From NCBI GenBank assembly GCA_964471535.1, contig CAYYHA010000069.1, positions 1-17,200 of the forward strand: a DNA stretch of 17,200 nucleotides, written 5' to 3'. This DNA comes from CAYYHA01 sp964471535 (lineage in GTDB: Bacteria; Myxococcota; Myxococcia; SLRQ01). Each line of letters opens with the position of its first letter. The first letter of the stretch is position 1. Positions 6,487 through 13,828 of the stretch are shown here, piece after piece. Made by a program: the position numbers and the translations under genes. Under the pieces are notes generated by a model that worked only from the letters and a program-made list of their open reading frames with translations, was not told the DNA's origin and ran no database searches.

Positions 6487-9114
6487 TCAGAGCGCTTCGA
6501 CCCCCTTTCGCCGGCGGTAGTAGCGCAGTACCGCCATCTTCACCGCATCGTTGAACACGAACCAGGCGAGCGCGTAGCCCCACATGCCCGCCGCCCAGGT
6601 CCAGCCGATCGGGGTCATGAGCCCGAAGCCCTCGGCAGCGATGACGGTACCGGCCACCCGGCTCGAGAAGGTTGCGCCAAAGAGGATCCAGGAGGGCCAC
6701 GGCCGTTTCCAGAACCAGTCGTCGATGCGCGTGTTGTAGATGGTCCCGTGGCCGGCGATGACCAGCTTCGCGAAGAACACCGTCTGCACGAAGTCGAGGG
6801 GGAGATCGAGGCGCACCATCAGGAACCAGAACAGCGCGAAGGAGGAGAGCACCCCGGCCAGCCCGAGCCAGCCGGCCATGACCAGCACCTCGTGGAGATC
6901 CCAACGGATCGGCTGCCTCCGGATCCGCGTGTTGTCGTAGGCGATGGCGAGGATGGGGAGGTCGTTGAGCAGCGCCAGAACGATGATCATCAGCGCTGTC
7001 ACGGGGTAGAAGTGGAAGACGCCGATGGCCAGGCCCATGAAGAAAACGATCCGGATCGTTTCCGCGATCCGAAAGACCGTGTAACTGCGCATCCGCTCGA
7101 AGGTGATGCGCGCCTGCTCGATGGCCTTCGAGATGACCCCGAGGCCCGGAGCAGTGAGCACGATGTCGGCCGCCGCCCGGGCCGCATCGGTGGCGCCGCT
7201 CACGGCAATCCCGGCATCGGCCTTCTTCAGCGCCGGCGCGTCGTTCACACCGTCGCCCGTCATGCCCACGATGTGGTCCGCCTTCTGAAGCTCCTCGACG
7301 ATGAAGTACTTGTCCTCCGGGTAGACCTCCGCGAAGCCGTTGGCACGCTCGATGTGCTCGATGATCTCCGACTCGTGCCGCTTGATGGTGCCGGCGGGCA
7401 GGGGCATCTCCTCGAGTTCCTTCCGGACGAGATGCGTGATCTCCTGTGCCTTCTTCTCGATCTCCTCCTTCGAGAGGCGGCCCTCGAGCACCTGCAAGAG
7501 TGCCTTCGAGAGCACCTGCGCGAGGAAGAGGTACTCCTCGGTGCTGCGTCCCTTCAGGTCGCGGATGCTCTCGATGCGCTCGCCGATGTCGAGGAGGCGG
7601 GCGATGTAGCGGGCGACGGCGAGGTTGTCACCGGTCACCATCTTCACCTCGACCCCGAGCGCCCGGAGGCCCGCGATGATTTCCGCGGAATCCTCGCGTG
7701 GGGGATCGAAGAGGGGGAGGAGCCCAACGAAGCGCAGTGCCTCCTCACCGTCTCGGCGAAGCGCCACGGCGAGCGTTCGGAATCCATTCTCTGCGAAGGC
7801 CTCCACCTTCCGGTAGGCCGCCTCGCGGTCGAACTCAGATTCCCCGCAGGCATCGATGACGACCTGCGGGGCACCCTTCATGACGACGACGCGCCGCCCC
7901 TCGGCGTCCCGAAGCATGGCCTGCGAGGACTTGCTGACCGGGTTGAAGGGTACGAAGCGATCGAGCGCGTAGCCCTTGAGACGGTCGCGCAGTCCGCGCC
8001 GGTCAATCTCGGCAAAGATCGGCGTTTCGATGGGGTCGTGGTTCTCCTCGCGGCTGGCAAGCGCGGCAAAGACGTAGAGCTCCTCCTCGCTGAACGCGGG
8101 ATCGACGTAGGGGTCGGCGAGACTCATGCGGTTCTGCGTGAGCGTCCCCGTCTTGTCGGAGCAGAGGACGTCGACGCCCGCGAGCTCCTCGATCGCGTCG
8201 AGGCGACTGACGATCGCCTGCCGCCGAGCCAGCGCCGTGGCACCGATGGCCATGGTCACCGTGAGCACCGCGGGCATGGCCACCGGGATGGCCGAGATGG
8301 TGAGGACCAGCGCGTAGATCAAAAGATCCACCTCGGACTCGTGCCGCGAGATCCCGAGCAGCACGAGCACGAGGATCACGGCCAGGGTGACGAGTATCAG
8401 AAAGTCCCCGACGCGGATCACCATCCGCTTGAAGTGGCTGCGGCCGGTCATCTCCGCCTTGGCGACCAGCCCCACCGTCTTTCCGAAGCGGGTCCGAAGG
8501 CCGGTCGCCGTGACGACCGCGAGCATCTCCCCCTGCTTGACCACGGTGTTCGCCCAGGCCTCGTCTCCGGGGCCCTTGGTCACGGGCAGCGACTCCCCGG
8601 TGAGTGCCGACTGATCGATCTGCAGGAAGTCGCCGCCGCCGAGGAGCAACACATCGGCGGGAACGATGTTGCCGATCTTCAGCTTCAGGATGTCTCCGGG
8701 CACGAGCTCTGCGGCGTCCACCTCCTGCCAGCGCCCATCGCGCTTCACCAGCGCGCGCAGCGCCAGCTTGCTCTTGAGAACCTCGATCGCATTGAGCGCC
8801 TTCGATTCCTGGTAGAAGTCCACGAAGGCGTTGACGAAGAGCATCACGAGGATGACGGCGAGGTCCTCCCAGCGCTCGACCGCCGCGGAGAGCAGCGCCG
8901 CGGCCTCGATCATCCAAGGGATCGGCCCCCAGAAGCGAGCGAGGAGGCGCTGCCACCACGTCCGCTCGCGCGCCCGAAGTGCGTTGGGCCCGAACTGCTG
9001 CAGTCGAGCCTCGGCCTCGGCAGAGCCAAGGCCCCGTTCGGGGTCGGCTCCGAGCCGGGCGAGCTCCGCCTGGATCTCCTCCTTGGCCGCATCGCTCCGC
9101 TTCTCCTCACGCAT
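6487..9114 (-). CDS. P-type (P3A) plasma-membrane H+-ATPase
   Basis: The protein is 875 residues and should pump protons out of the cytoplasm using ATP. It has the cation-ATPase N-terminal region (about 10-60), the actuator-domain TGES loop (172-175), IPVAMP in M4 (276-281), the phosphorylation motif DKTGTLTQN with Asp320, MKGAP (412-416), MVTGDN (492-497) and TGDGVNDAP (619-627). LLNDLP in M6 (715-720) places Asp718 where the proton-carrying Asp684 of plant AHA2 lies in its LNDGT motif. This favours a proton rather than a Ca2+, Mg2+ or heavy-metal pump; there is no CPx motif. About 60 extra charged residues (about 522-585) sit between the nucleotide-binding part and GFAEVYPEDKY. I chose the ATG at 9114 because AGGAG (9121-9125) is six bases upstream; the frame stays open to a GTG at 9162 with no such site. 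Family confidence is high; ion specificity rests on motifs. Confidence 0.93.
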   Translation of the reverse strand: MREEKRSDAAKEEIQAELARLGADPERGLGSAEAEARLQQFGPNALRARERTWWQRLLARFWGPIPWMIEAAALLSAAVERWEDLAVILVMLFVNAFVDFYQESKALNAIEVLKSKLALRALVKRDGRWQEVDAAELVPGDILKLKIGNIVPADVLLLGGGDFLQIDQSALTGESLPVTKGPGDEAWANTVVKQGEMLAVVTATGLRTRFGKTVGLVAKAEMTGRSHFKRMVIRVGDFLILVTLAVILVLVLLGISRHESEVDLLIYALVLTISAIPVAMPAVLTVTMAIGATALARRQAIVSRLDAIEELAGVDVLCSDKTGTLTQNRMSLADPYVDPAFSEEELYVFAALASREENHDPIETPIFAEIDRRGLRDRLKGYALDRFVPFNPVSKSSQAMLRDAEGRRVVVMKGAPQVVIDACGESEFDREAAYRKVEAFAENGFRTLAVALRRDGEEALRFVGLLPLFDPPREDSAEIIAGLRALGVEVKMVTGDNLAVARYIARLLDIGERIESIRDLKGRSTEEYLFLAQVLSKALLQVLEGRLSKEEIEKKAQEITHLVRKELEEMPLPAGTIKRHESEIIEHIERANGFAEVYPEDKYFIVEELQKADHIVGMTGDGVNDAPALKKADAGIAVSGATDAARAAADIVLTAPGLGVISKAIEQARITFERMRSYTVFRIAETIRIVFFMGLAIGVFHFYPVTALMIIVLALLNDLPILAIAYDNTRIRRQPIRWDLHEVLVMAGWLGLAGVLSSFALFWFLMVRLDLPLDFVQTVFFAKLVIAGHGTIYNTRIDDWFWKRPWPSWILFGATFSSRVAGTVIAAEGFGLMTPIGWTWAAGMWGYALAWFVFNDAVKMAVLRYYRRRKGVEAL

Positions 9115-9180
9115 CGTCCGCTCCTGCCCCGGACTGCCTACCTTGGATCGCCCTCGCCTCACAGTCTGGAAACGCGGGCG

Positions 9181-9597
9181 CTACTTCGCCGCCGGCTCGG
9201 CGGTGAGGATGGTCAGGTGGGTGAGCCCGGCCGCACGGGCGGCCTCCATGACCCGAACCACCTGTCCGTGCTGAGCTGCCCGGTCGGCCTTGAGGACGAG
9301 GGCGGTGTCCGGGTCCTCCTCGTGCGCCTTCCGGAAGCGCTCCGAGAGTGTCGCGAGGTCGACCGATTCCTGACCGAGGTAGAGGCCACCGTCGGCGGCG
9401 ACCGCGACCACGACGCGCGCCCCCGCCTCCGCCTCGCCCTCGGCCGCGCCCTCGGGCAGGTCGACGTCCAGGGTGCGCTCGGCGACGAAGGTCGTGGTGA
9501 GCAGGAAGAAGATGAGGAGGAGGAAGACGACGTCGATGAGCGGGGTGATCTCGATCCGAGGCTCCTCGGCGCCCCCATGCGTCGGGCGGAAGTTCAC
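9181..9597 (-). CDS. exbD: ExbD/TolR biopolymer transport protein
   Basis: The protein is 138 residues, the usual ExbD/TolR size. A short cytoplasmic N-terminus leads into one membrane helix (about 18-38) with the sequence ITPLIDVVFLLLIFFLL. Asp22 is the membrane aspartate that carries protons in ExbD/TolR. A periplasmic domain follows (about 40-138), ending in VRVMEAARAAGLTHLTILTA, a typical C-terminal pattern. The start is GTG at 9597, overlapping the exbB stop by four bases (GTGA), with a perfect AAGGAGG seven bases upstream. ExbD couples proton flow to energising TonB or Tol partners in the envelope. No TonB, Pal, TolB or TonB-dependent receptor is in the window. The C-terminus after AEPAAK is short. 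TolR is an alternative name; the family itself is secure. Confidence 0.9.
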   Translation of the reverse strand: MNFRPTHGGAEEPRIEITPLIDVVFLLLIFFLLTTTFVAERTLDVDLPEGAAEGEAEAGARVVVAVAADGGLYLGQESVDLATLSERFRKAHEEDPDTALVLKADRAAQHGQVVRVMEAARAAGLTHLTILTAEPAAK

Positions 9598-10286
9598 CGG
9601 GCCGCCTCCTTCGTCGGTGTGGGGCCCGCTGCCTCCGGAGGCTCCGCATCCGCGGTCGCTGCCCGACCGCGCCCGGAGCAGACGCTCCCTTCGCACACGA
9701 GGTCGGCAAGGAGGCTCGCCTCCTCCTCGAGTTCCAGCACCAGGTCCCGGACGCGGGCGAGGAGGTAGCGCCAGGCGAGGTAGGCGGGAATGGCCACCGT
9801 CAGCCCCGCCGCGGTGGTGATGAGTGCCTCCCAGATCCCGCTCGCCAGGATCTTCGGGTCCCCCACCCCCTCATCCACCACGCGCTGGAAGACGTCGATC
9901 ATCCCGGTGACGGTGCCGAGCAGACCCAGGAGCGGCTCGATGGCAGCCACCACGCCGAGCACTCCGACGTAGCGTTCGAGGTGCGCCGCCTCCCGCCGCC
10001 CCACCTCCTCGACCCGCTCCCGGATCTCGCTGCGAGGGGCACCGGCCTCGGAGAGCCCAGCGGACAGCACCCGTCCGAGCGCCGTCTCGGAGAGCTCGGC
10101 CAGCCGCATCGCCCCTTCGAGGTCACCGTCTCGGACCCGCTCCCGCACCGCCGGACCGAGGCCGGGCGGCGCCACCCGCGCCCGTCGCAGGGACCAGAGC
10201 CGCTCGAGGAGCACACCGAGGCCCACCACCGAACCCAGCACGATGGGCACGACGAGCGGGCCACCCTTGGCGAGGAGGTCGACCAT
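9594..10286 (-). CDS. exbB: ExbB/TolQ/MotA-family proton channel protein
   Basis: The protein is 230 residues with three membrane helices at about 10-30, 108-133 and 153-177. Conserved ExbB/TolQ motifs are visible: IEPLLGLLGTVTGMIDVF (116-133) in the second helix and ALITTAAGLTVAIPAY (154-169) in the third. It would form the pentameric channel that houses the ExbD helix. The start ATG at 10286 has no clear Shine-Dalgarno sequence. The C-terminal 35 residues are a variable Ala/Pro-rich tail. It heads a pair with exbD through a four-base overlap. The upstream 138 bases contain no gene that I can support, nor a clear promoter. Confidence 0.9.
   Translation of the reverse strand: MVDLLAKGGPLVVPIVLGSVVGLGVLLERLWSLRRARVAPPGLGPAVRERVRDGDLEGAMRLAELSETALGRVLSAGLSEAGAPRSEIRERVEEVGRREAAHLERYVGVLGVVAAIEPLLGLLGTVTGMIDVFQRVVDEGVGDPKILASGIWEALITTAAGLTVAIPAYLAWRYLLARVRDLVLELEEEASLLADLVCEGSVCSGRGRAATADAEPPEAAGPTPTKEAAR
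9605..9611 (-). promoter_or_regulatory. Strong Shine-Dalgarno for exbD
   Basis: AAGGAGG, seven bases before the GTG at 9597 and inside the end of exbB. It fixes the exbD start and shows that a GTG is used, with four-base GTGA coupling to the exbB stop. Confidence 0.85.
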
Positions 10287-10424
10287 GGGACGGGGAAGCT
10301 ACGTCCTAGGCGGCAGCCCCGTCGAGGGGGCCGGGAGCGCCGGCGGCGCATCTTCGCCCCTTGCGCCGGGCAGGCATGCGGGGCTCCCCGAAGGCCCCAC
10401 GCCGCCGGCCCGACCGCGCGCCCT

Positions 10425-11066
10425 TCACCGAGCCGCCCGCGCCTCGATCTCCCCCGCGAGGACTCGCTTCAGAAAGGCCTCGAAGGCGCGTGGATGGAGC
10501 AGGCCCACCTCGGCGGCCACCAGGCGCCCTTCGCGGTCGAGAACGAAGGTGGCGGGAATGCCGACGATGGCCCCGAAGTCGCTCTCGCCGCGCAGGACCT
10601 TTTCGTCGGCGAGCCACACCGGATAGGCCACCTCGAAGCGGTCCACGAAGAGCGCCACCGCCTCGGGGCCCGCTTCGTCCATGGAGACGCCGACCACCGC
10701 CAGCCCATCGGCTGCGTAGTCGCGTGCCAGGCGGTTGAAGAGCGGCACCTCGGCCACACAGGGCAGGCACCAGGTGGCGAAGAAGTTGAGGACGACGACC
10801 TTGCCGCGCAGCTCCGAGAGGCGCCCGCGGCCGCCTCCGAGGCGTGGCAGGTCCAAGTGGAAGGCCGGGTCGGCGGGGCGGGGAGGCGCCCCGGCGCAAC
10901 CAGCGGCAGAGAGGAGGCAGGCTGCGGCGACGAGGAACGCGAGGGCGGCGCCGGAGCGCCGGGGAACGGTGGCTGGGATGGCGACGATGGCAACCTCTCC
11001 GCTTGCGAGGGGGGCTCGCTCTACTATGCTCCTAGTTAGCGCCTTGTCCGAGATCGATTCCAGCAC
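10425..11066 (-). CDS. TlpA-like thioredoxin-fold lipoprotein
   Basis: From the GTG at 11066 the protein is 213 residues. It has a lipoprotein-like signal ending in LLSAAGC (Cys at 57), then an AhpC-TSA/redoxin thioredoxin fold. The active site is WCLPC (C100 and C103) within NFFATWCLPCVAEVPLF, and GIPATFVLD near 169-177 supplies the cis-proline. It probably reduces or oxidises cysteines, or serves cytochrome maturation, outside the inner membrane. The start is unresolved. No ATG, GTG or TTG lies in frame between 11066 and the lipoprotein signal. The GTG at 11066 gives an over-long N-region and overlaps the divergent metallophosphoesterase start by 41 bases. An ATC at 10988, preceded by GGAGAGG at normal spacing, would give a textbook signal peptide. 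The domain call is firm; the coordinate of the start is not. Confidence 0.85.
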   Translation of the reverse strand: MLESISDKALTRSIVERAPLASGEVAIVAIPATVPRRSGAALAFLVAAACLLSAAGCAGAPPRPADPAFHLDLPRLGGGRGRLSELRGKVVVLNFFATWCLPCVAEVPLFNRLARDYAADGLAVVGVSMDEAGPEAVALFVDRFEVAYPVWLADEKVLRGESDFGAIVGIPATFVLDREGRLVAAEVGLLHPRAFEAFLKRVLAGEIEARAAR

Positions 11067-12060
11067 CCCCCCTGATTCGGCAGCCTCGGCGCCCGCGAGG
11101 GAGCGCTTGGGGCGGCTCCGCCCCACCGCCGCCCTGCCCACACGCATTCGCCTGCGCCGCTTCGCCGGCCCCGCCGACCACGCGCGGCGCCTCGACGTTC
11201 CCATCCGCATCGCCCACCTCACCGACCTCCACGTGGGCGCGGTCACGCCGCTGAAGGTGCAGCGGGAGGCGGTGGAACTGACCAACGCACAGCGCCCAGA
11301 CCTGGTCCTCCTCACCGGCGACTTCGTCTGCCATGGGCAGGGGTACCTCGACGCGTTGGAGGAGATCGTCTCTGGCTTCCGGGCGCCGGTCTTCGCGGTG
11401 CTGGGCAACCACGACTATTGGAGCGGCGCCGCCGAGGTGCGCTGGGCCCTGCGCCGCGCCGGGGCCGAGGTGCTCTCCAACGCCAACACCGTGGTCCCCA
11501 TCGGCCACGAACGCATCCAGCTGGTGGGCCTCGACGATGCGTACACGGGTCACGCCGACCGTGAGGCGGCGATCAAGGGGCTCCGTCCCGACCTGCCGGC
11601 GGTGGGCCTCTCCCACATCGCCGAGGAAGCCGACGGGCTGTGGGCGGCCGGCGTCCCCCTCGTCCTCGCCGGTCACACCCACGGCGGGCAGATCACGTTG
11701 GCGCGCCTCCACGAGATCGCCCTTGGCCACGTGGCGGGACACCGCTACGTCCACGGGATCTACGGCTCGCGGTCGGGCGGCGGCAACGGCAGCGCGCCGG
11801 GCGCCGTCTACGTGGGGGCGGGGATCGGCGCTTCGGTGATGCCGGTGCGCCTTGGACACCGTGGCCAGCGTGAGGTGGCCCTCTTCGAGCTGGGCATTCC
11901 CCCGGGCGCCTTCCCCGAGCCCCTCGAGGAACAGGAGCCCCTTCCTGGCCGGCCTCCCACCGAGCGGAAGCAGGCGAAGCGGGTGGCGAAGGTGGCCCGC
12001 AAGGAGTTCAAGCGGGAGCGGCGCGCCCGGCGCCGCCGCGGGCGCAAGCGGCGCTGGTAG
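11026..12060 (+). CDS. Metallophosphoesterase (YkuE/YaeI-like) with Arg-rich C-terminal tail
   Basis: The protein is 344 residues from the ATG at 11026. The calcineurin-like motifs appear in order: DLH (67-69), GDF with Asp99, GNHD (127-130), SH (196-197) and GHTHGGQ (216-222). Together these bind two metal ions and hydrolyse a phosphate ester or pyrophosphate. The closest pattern I recognise is the YkuE/YaeI group, some members of which act on lipid A precursors; the substrate cannot be read here. No signal peptide or membrane helix is seen, unlike many members. The last 32 residues (313-344) are strongly basic, ending in a run of Arg and Lys. The start is uncertain: GAGGGGGG lies 11 bases before the ATG, but a TACTAT box overlaps that ATG, and TTG codons at 11044 and 11107 are alternatives. 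It converges on the Fur-family gene. Confidence 0.85.
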   Translation: MLLVSALSEIDSSTPPDSAASAPARERLGRLRPTAALPTRIRLRRFAGPADHARRLDVPIRIAHLTDLHVGAVTPLKVQREAVELTNAQRPDLVLLTGDFVCHGQGYLDALEEIVSGFRAPVFAVLGNHDYWSGAAEVRWALRRAGAEVLSNANTVVPIGHERIQLVGLDDAYTGHADREAAIKGLRPDLPAVGLSHIAEEADGLWAAGVPLVLAGHTHGGQITLARLHEIALGHVAGHRYVHGIYGSRSGGGNGSAPGAVYVGAGIGASVMPVRLGHRGQREVALFELGIPPGAFPEPLEEQEPLPGRPPTERKQAKRVAKVARKEFKRERRARRRRGRKRRW

Positions 12061-12126
12061 CCGCAGGCGCCCCACCCAAGCGCTCCGGCGGGCACCCTGC
12101 AGCGCTCTCGAGCGACAGGCCCCGGC

Positions 12127-12591
12127 TCAACGCCGCTGGCAGCGCGCGCAGAGGCCGTAGAGCTCCATCTTGTGGTCGGTCACCACGAAGCCGTGGTCCC
12201 GGGCGACCTTCTCCTGCAGCGCCTCGATGCGGTCGTCGACGAACTCCACGATGCGCCCACAGGCAGTGCAGATCAGGTGATCGTGGTGCTCGCCGCCCGC
12301 GTCGGCAGGCTCGTAGCGGGCCTGACCGTCCCCGAAGTGCCGCTCCTCGGCGAGCCCGCACTCCTTGAGCAGGCGCATGGTGCGGTAGACCGTCGCCTGG
12401 CTCACCCGCGGATCGTGTCGGCGCACCCGCTCGAGCAGCTCGTCGACCTTCAGGTGGGTGTTGCTCTCGAAGAAGACGCGGGCGATGAGATCGCGCTGGC
12501 GGGTCGCCTTCAGCCCCCGCTGAGCCAGGTACTCGCGCAGGCGCGCCTCGGGGTTCTTGATCGACGTCTGCGGCATGCGCCGGGGCAGCAT
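12127..12591 (-). CDS. fur: Fur-family metalloregulator
   Basis: The protein is 154 residues. The N-terminal winged helix (about 15-85) includes the recognition-helix pattern RVSQATVYRTMRLLKE (62-77). The C-terminal dimerisation and metal domain begins with the Fur hallmark GEHHDHLIC (99-107). Structural-zinc cysteines appear as CTAC (107-110) and CARC (148-151). Fur-family proteins repress iron, zinc or peroxide genes in response to metal. The length and the HHDH motif fit Fur best, but PerR or Zur cannot be excluded from motifs alone. The ATG at 12591 is four bases after GGAGG (12596-12600). No Fur-box-like AT-rich palindrome is seen upstream, and no iron-uptake gene is adjacent, although exbB-exbD lies about 2 kb away. 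Confidence 0.9.
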   Translation of the reverse strand: MLPRRMPQTSIKNPEARLREYLAQRGLKATRQRDLIARVFFESNTHLKVDELLERVRRHDPRVSQATVYRTMRLLKECGLAEERHFGDGQARYEPADAGGEHHDHLICTACGRIVEFVDDRIEALQEKVARDHGFVVTDHKMELYGLCARCQRR

Positions 12592-12681
12592 TAGACCTCC
12601 GCATCACCTGCGTCAACGCAAAAAACGCGTCCTTTCCGTGGCTCGGCTGCGCGCTGCCGCCGGGCCCCTGCCGCATCCCCT

Positions 12682-12710
12682 TTGACAGGCACGCCGTAGC
12701 GCCTTAAGCG
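12682..12710 (+). promoter_or_regulatory. Possible housekeeping promoter for the 12770 lipoprotein gene
   Basis: A perfect TTGACA (-35, 12682-12687) is followed 17 bases later by TAAGCG (12705-12710), a poor -10 match. The predicted start is near 12717. It lies in the divergent fur-lipoprotein region. Confidence 0.4.
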
Positions 12711-12732
12711 AAGAGGCGCGTCATGGGACGCG
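12699..12732 (+). repeat. Two overlapping, mutually exclusive inverted repeats in the leader
   Basis: GCGCCT (12699-12704) pairs with AGGCGC (12714-12719) over a 9-base loop. CGCGTC (12717-12722) pairs with GACGCG (12727-12732) over a 4-base loop. The second arm of the first repeat overlaps the first arm of the second, so the two stems cannot form together. CGCGTC also occurs at 12626-12631. They sit across the predicted -10 and transcription start of the lipoprotein gene, so an operator or a 5' stem-loop is conceivable. Confidence 0.35.
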
Positions 12733-12769
12733 ATCGACGAGGACACCAACCGGACGGAGAGGACGGCCT

Positions 12770-13237
12770 ATGAGAGCCCCTTGGGTGAAGCTGGCGGCGA
12801 AGAGCCTCGCACTCGCACTGCTCGCGACGACCGCGTGTGCGGGCAGCCAGGAGAAGAAGGATCGGAACACGCTGACTCAGGCCCCGGCGGGCCCGCCCAC
12901 CTGTGGGAACTGGGTGGTGGTGGTGGAACGGCCCACGGTGGCCGGCGGCACCTACCAGGGCGACGCCATCCATCGCGCGGTGATCGAGGGGCTGGGTAAG
13001 GAAGGATGCCAGGCGCTCACCGCCGCGCCGACGTCCACCCCGGCGGGCGTGAGCATCCTCACCGTCTCCGTGAGCGTCTCGAAGCTGGGGGACGGCGGCC
13101 GCGTCGGCCTGGTGGCCACCGACACCTCGACGGGCAGCGTCAAATGGCGCCTGCAGAAGGAAATCATCCCCGGCGGCGACGGGCTGGGGGCCTCCCGGGC
13201 GATCGGGCGCGAGCTGGCGCGCATGCTCTCCGGCTGA
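12770..13237 (+). CDS. Small putative lipoprotein of unknown function
   Basis: The protein is 155 residues. It has a basic N-region, a hydrophobic core (about 8-20) and a Cys at 23 in LLATTACAGS. This resembles a lipoprotein signal, although Thr at -3 is not the usual Leu, Val or Ile. The rest holds alternating beta-type segments (NWVVVVERPTV near 48-58, SILTVSVSVSKL near 94-105, RVGLVATDTSTG near 110-121) and a C-terminal helix. It contains Cys45 and Cys80. I do not recognise the family. The pattern of a compact alpha/beta domain behind a lipobox recalls small envelope proteins of predatory or gliding bacteria, but that is only an impression. GGAGAGG (12756-12762) lies seven bases before the ATG, so the start is well supported. 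It stands alone on + between fur and the end of the cyclase operon. Confidence 0.75.
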   Translation: MRAPWVKLAAKSLALALLATTACAGSQEKKDRNTLTQAPAGPPTCGNWVVVVERPTVAGGTYQGDAIHRAVIEGLGKEGCQALTAAPTSTPAGVSILTVSVSVSKLGDGGRVGLVATDTSTGSVKWRLQKEIIPGGDGLGASRAIGRELARMLSG

Positions 13238-13297
13238 GGTGCCGCGGGGACTCGGTCCTGCCCGCGTGCCGGCCTGCCGCGGGGGCCGTCGTCCCGC

Positions 13298-13822
13298 CTA
13301 GGGCACGCGCGCGCAGGCGGCGCGCACGCGGGGATCGGGATCGCTCTCGGCGAGGGCGGCCGCCCGGGGCCGGGCGGGGTCGTCCTTCGGGCGGTGGGCC
13401 AGGGCCTCACAGGCGACGGCCCGAAGCTCCGGCCGTGGATCGTCGAGCAGCGGCCTCAGATCCACCGCCGCTCTCCGCGGCATGCCGAGTGCGGCGTGGC
13501 GTTGCCGAGCGGTGGCCACCATGAAGGCGAGCACGAGGAAGCCCAGGCCCACTTGCAGGAACGCCTTGGCGGCGTTGTAACGCCGCGCCCGAACGAGGGC
13601 GAAGCGATAGACACTGAACCCGAGCAGGAAGGCAGCGAAGGCGGCCGGCCCCAGGTAGACGAGGAGGCGGGGCCACTGACCCGACGTGATACGCGCCCGC
13701 GCCCACTCGGGCAGTCCCGCCGTGCTCAAGACGACTGAGAGGACGAGCAGCCCCCAGGAGAGGAGACGCAGCGGCCGGATGAAGGCCAGCGCCCGCGCAA
13801 CCTTGAGTGCCCGCCGTGGCAT
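13298..13822 (-). CDS. Membrane protein with HEAT-like C-terminal segment
   Basis: The protein is 174 residues with three probable membrane helices (about 19-36, 54-76 and 88-104). The soluble tail has two HEAT/PBS-lyase-like units: VDLRPLLDDPRPELRAVACEALA (120-142) and AALAESDPDPRVRAACARV (155-173). Both have the 'D-P-x-x-x-V/L-R-x-x-A' signature of these repeats, which usually serve as protein-binding surfaces. Enzyme motifs are absent. It is the last gene of the minus-strand cyclase run, beginning six bases after the stop of the coiled-coil lipoprotein gene, so it is probably co-transcribed. A role as a membrane scaffold is only an inference. Confidence 0.72.
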   Translation of the reverse strand: MPRRALKVARALAFIRPLRLLSWGLLVLSVVLSTAGLPEWARARITSGQWPRLLVYLGPAAFAAFLLGFSVYRFALVRARRYNAAKAFLQVGLGFLVLAFMVATARQRHAALGMPRRAAVDLRPLLDDPRPELRAVACEALAHRPKDDPARPRAAALAESDPDPRVRAACARVP

Positions 13823-13828
13823 GGGCCT

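Noticed and set aside
9115..9162. GTG start upstream for the ATPase
   Set aside because: No ribosome site precedes it, whereas AGGAG precedes the ATG at 9114.
6748..9768. About 1000-codon + strand frame opposite the ATPase and exbD
   Set aside because: It has no recognisable domain, is very rich in Asp, Glu, His and Arg, and runs across three genes. The ATPase on the other strand has every catalytic motif.
9181..10286. MotA/MotB flagellar stator
   Set aside because: The second protein is ExbD/TolR sized and lacks an OmpA-like peptidoglycan-binding domain; the first has the short three-helix ExbB plan.
10380..10398. GGGGC/GCCCC hairpin after the TlpA-like gene as a terminator
   Set aside because: Only five base pairs, no T-tract, and such stems are common by chance in this composition.
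12061..12126. Bidirectional terminator between the metallophosphoesterase and fur genes
   Set aside because: Only short repeats (AGCGCT twice, and CGCTC/GAGCG) are present; no stable stem with a T-tract.
12592..12769. Fur box controlling fur
   Set aside because: No AT-rich 19-base palindrome of the GATAATGATAATC type is visible.
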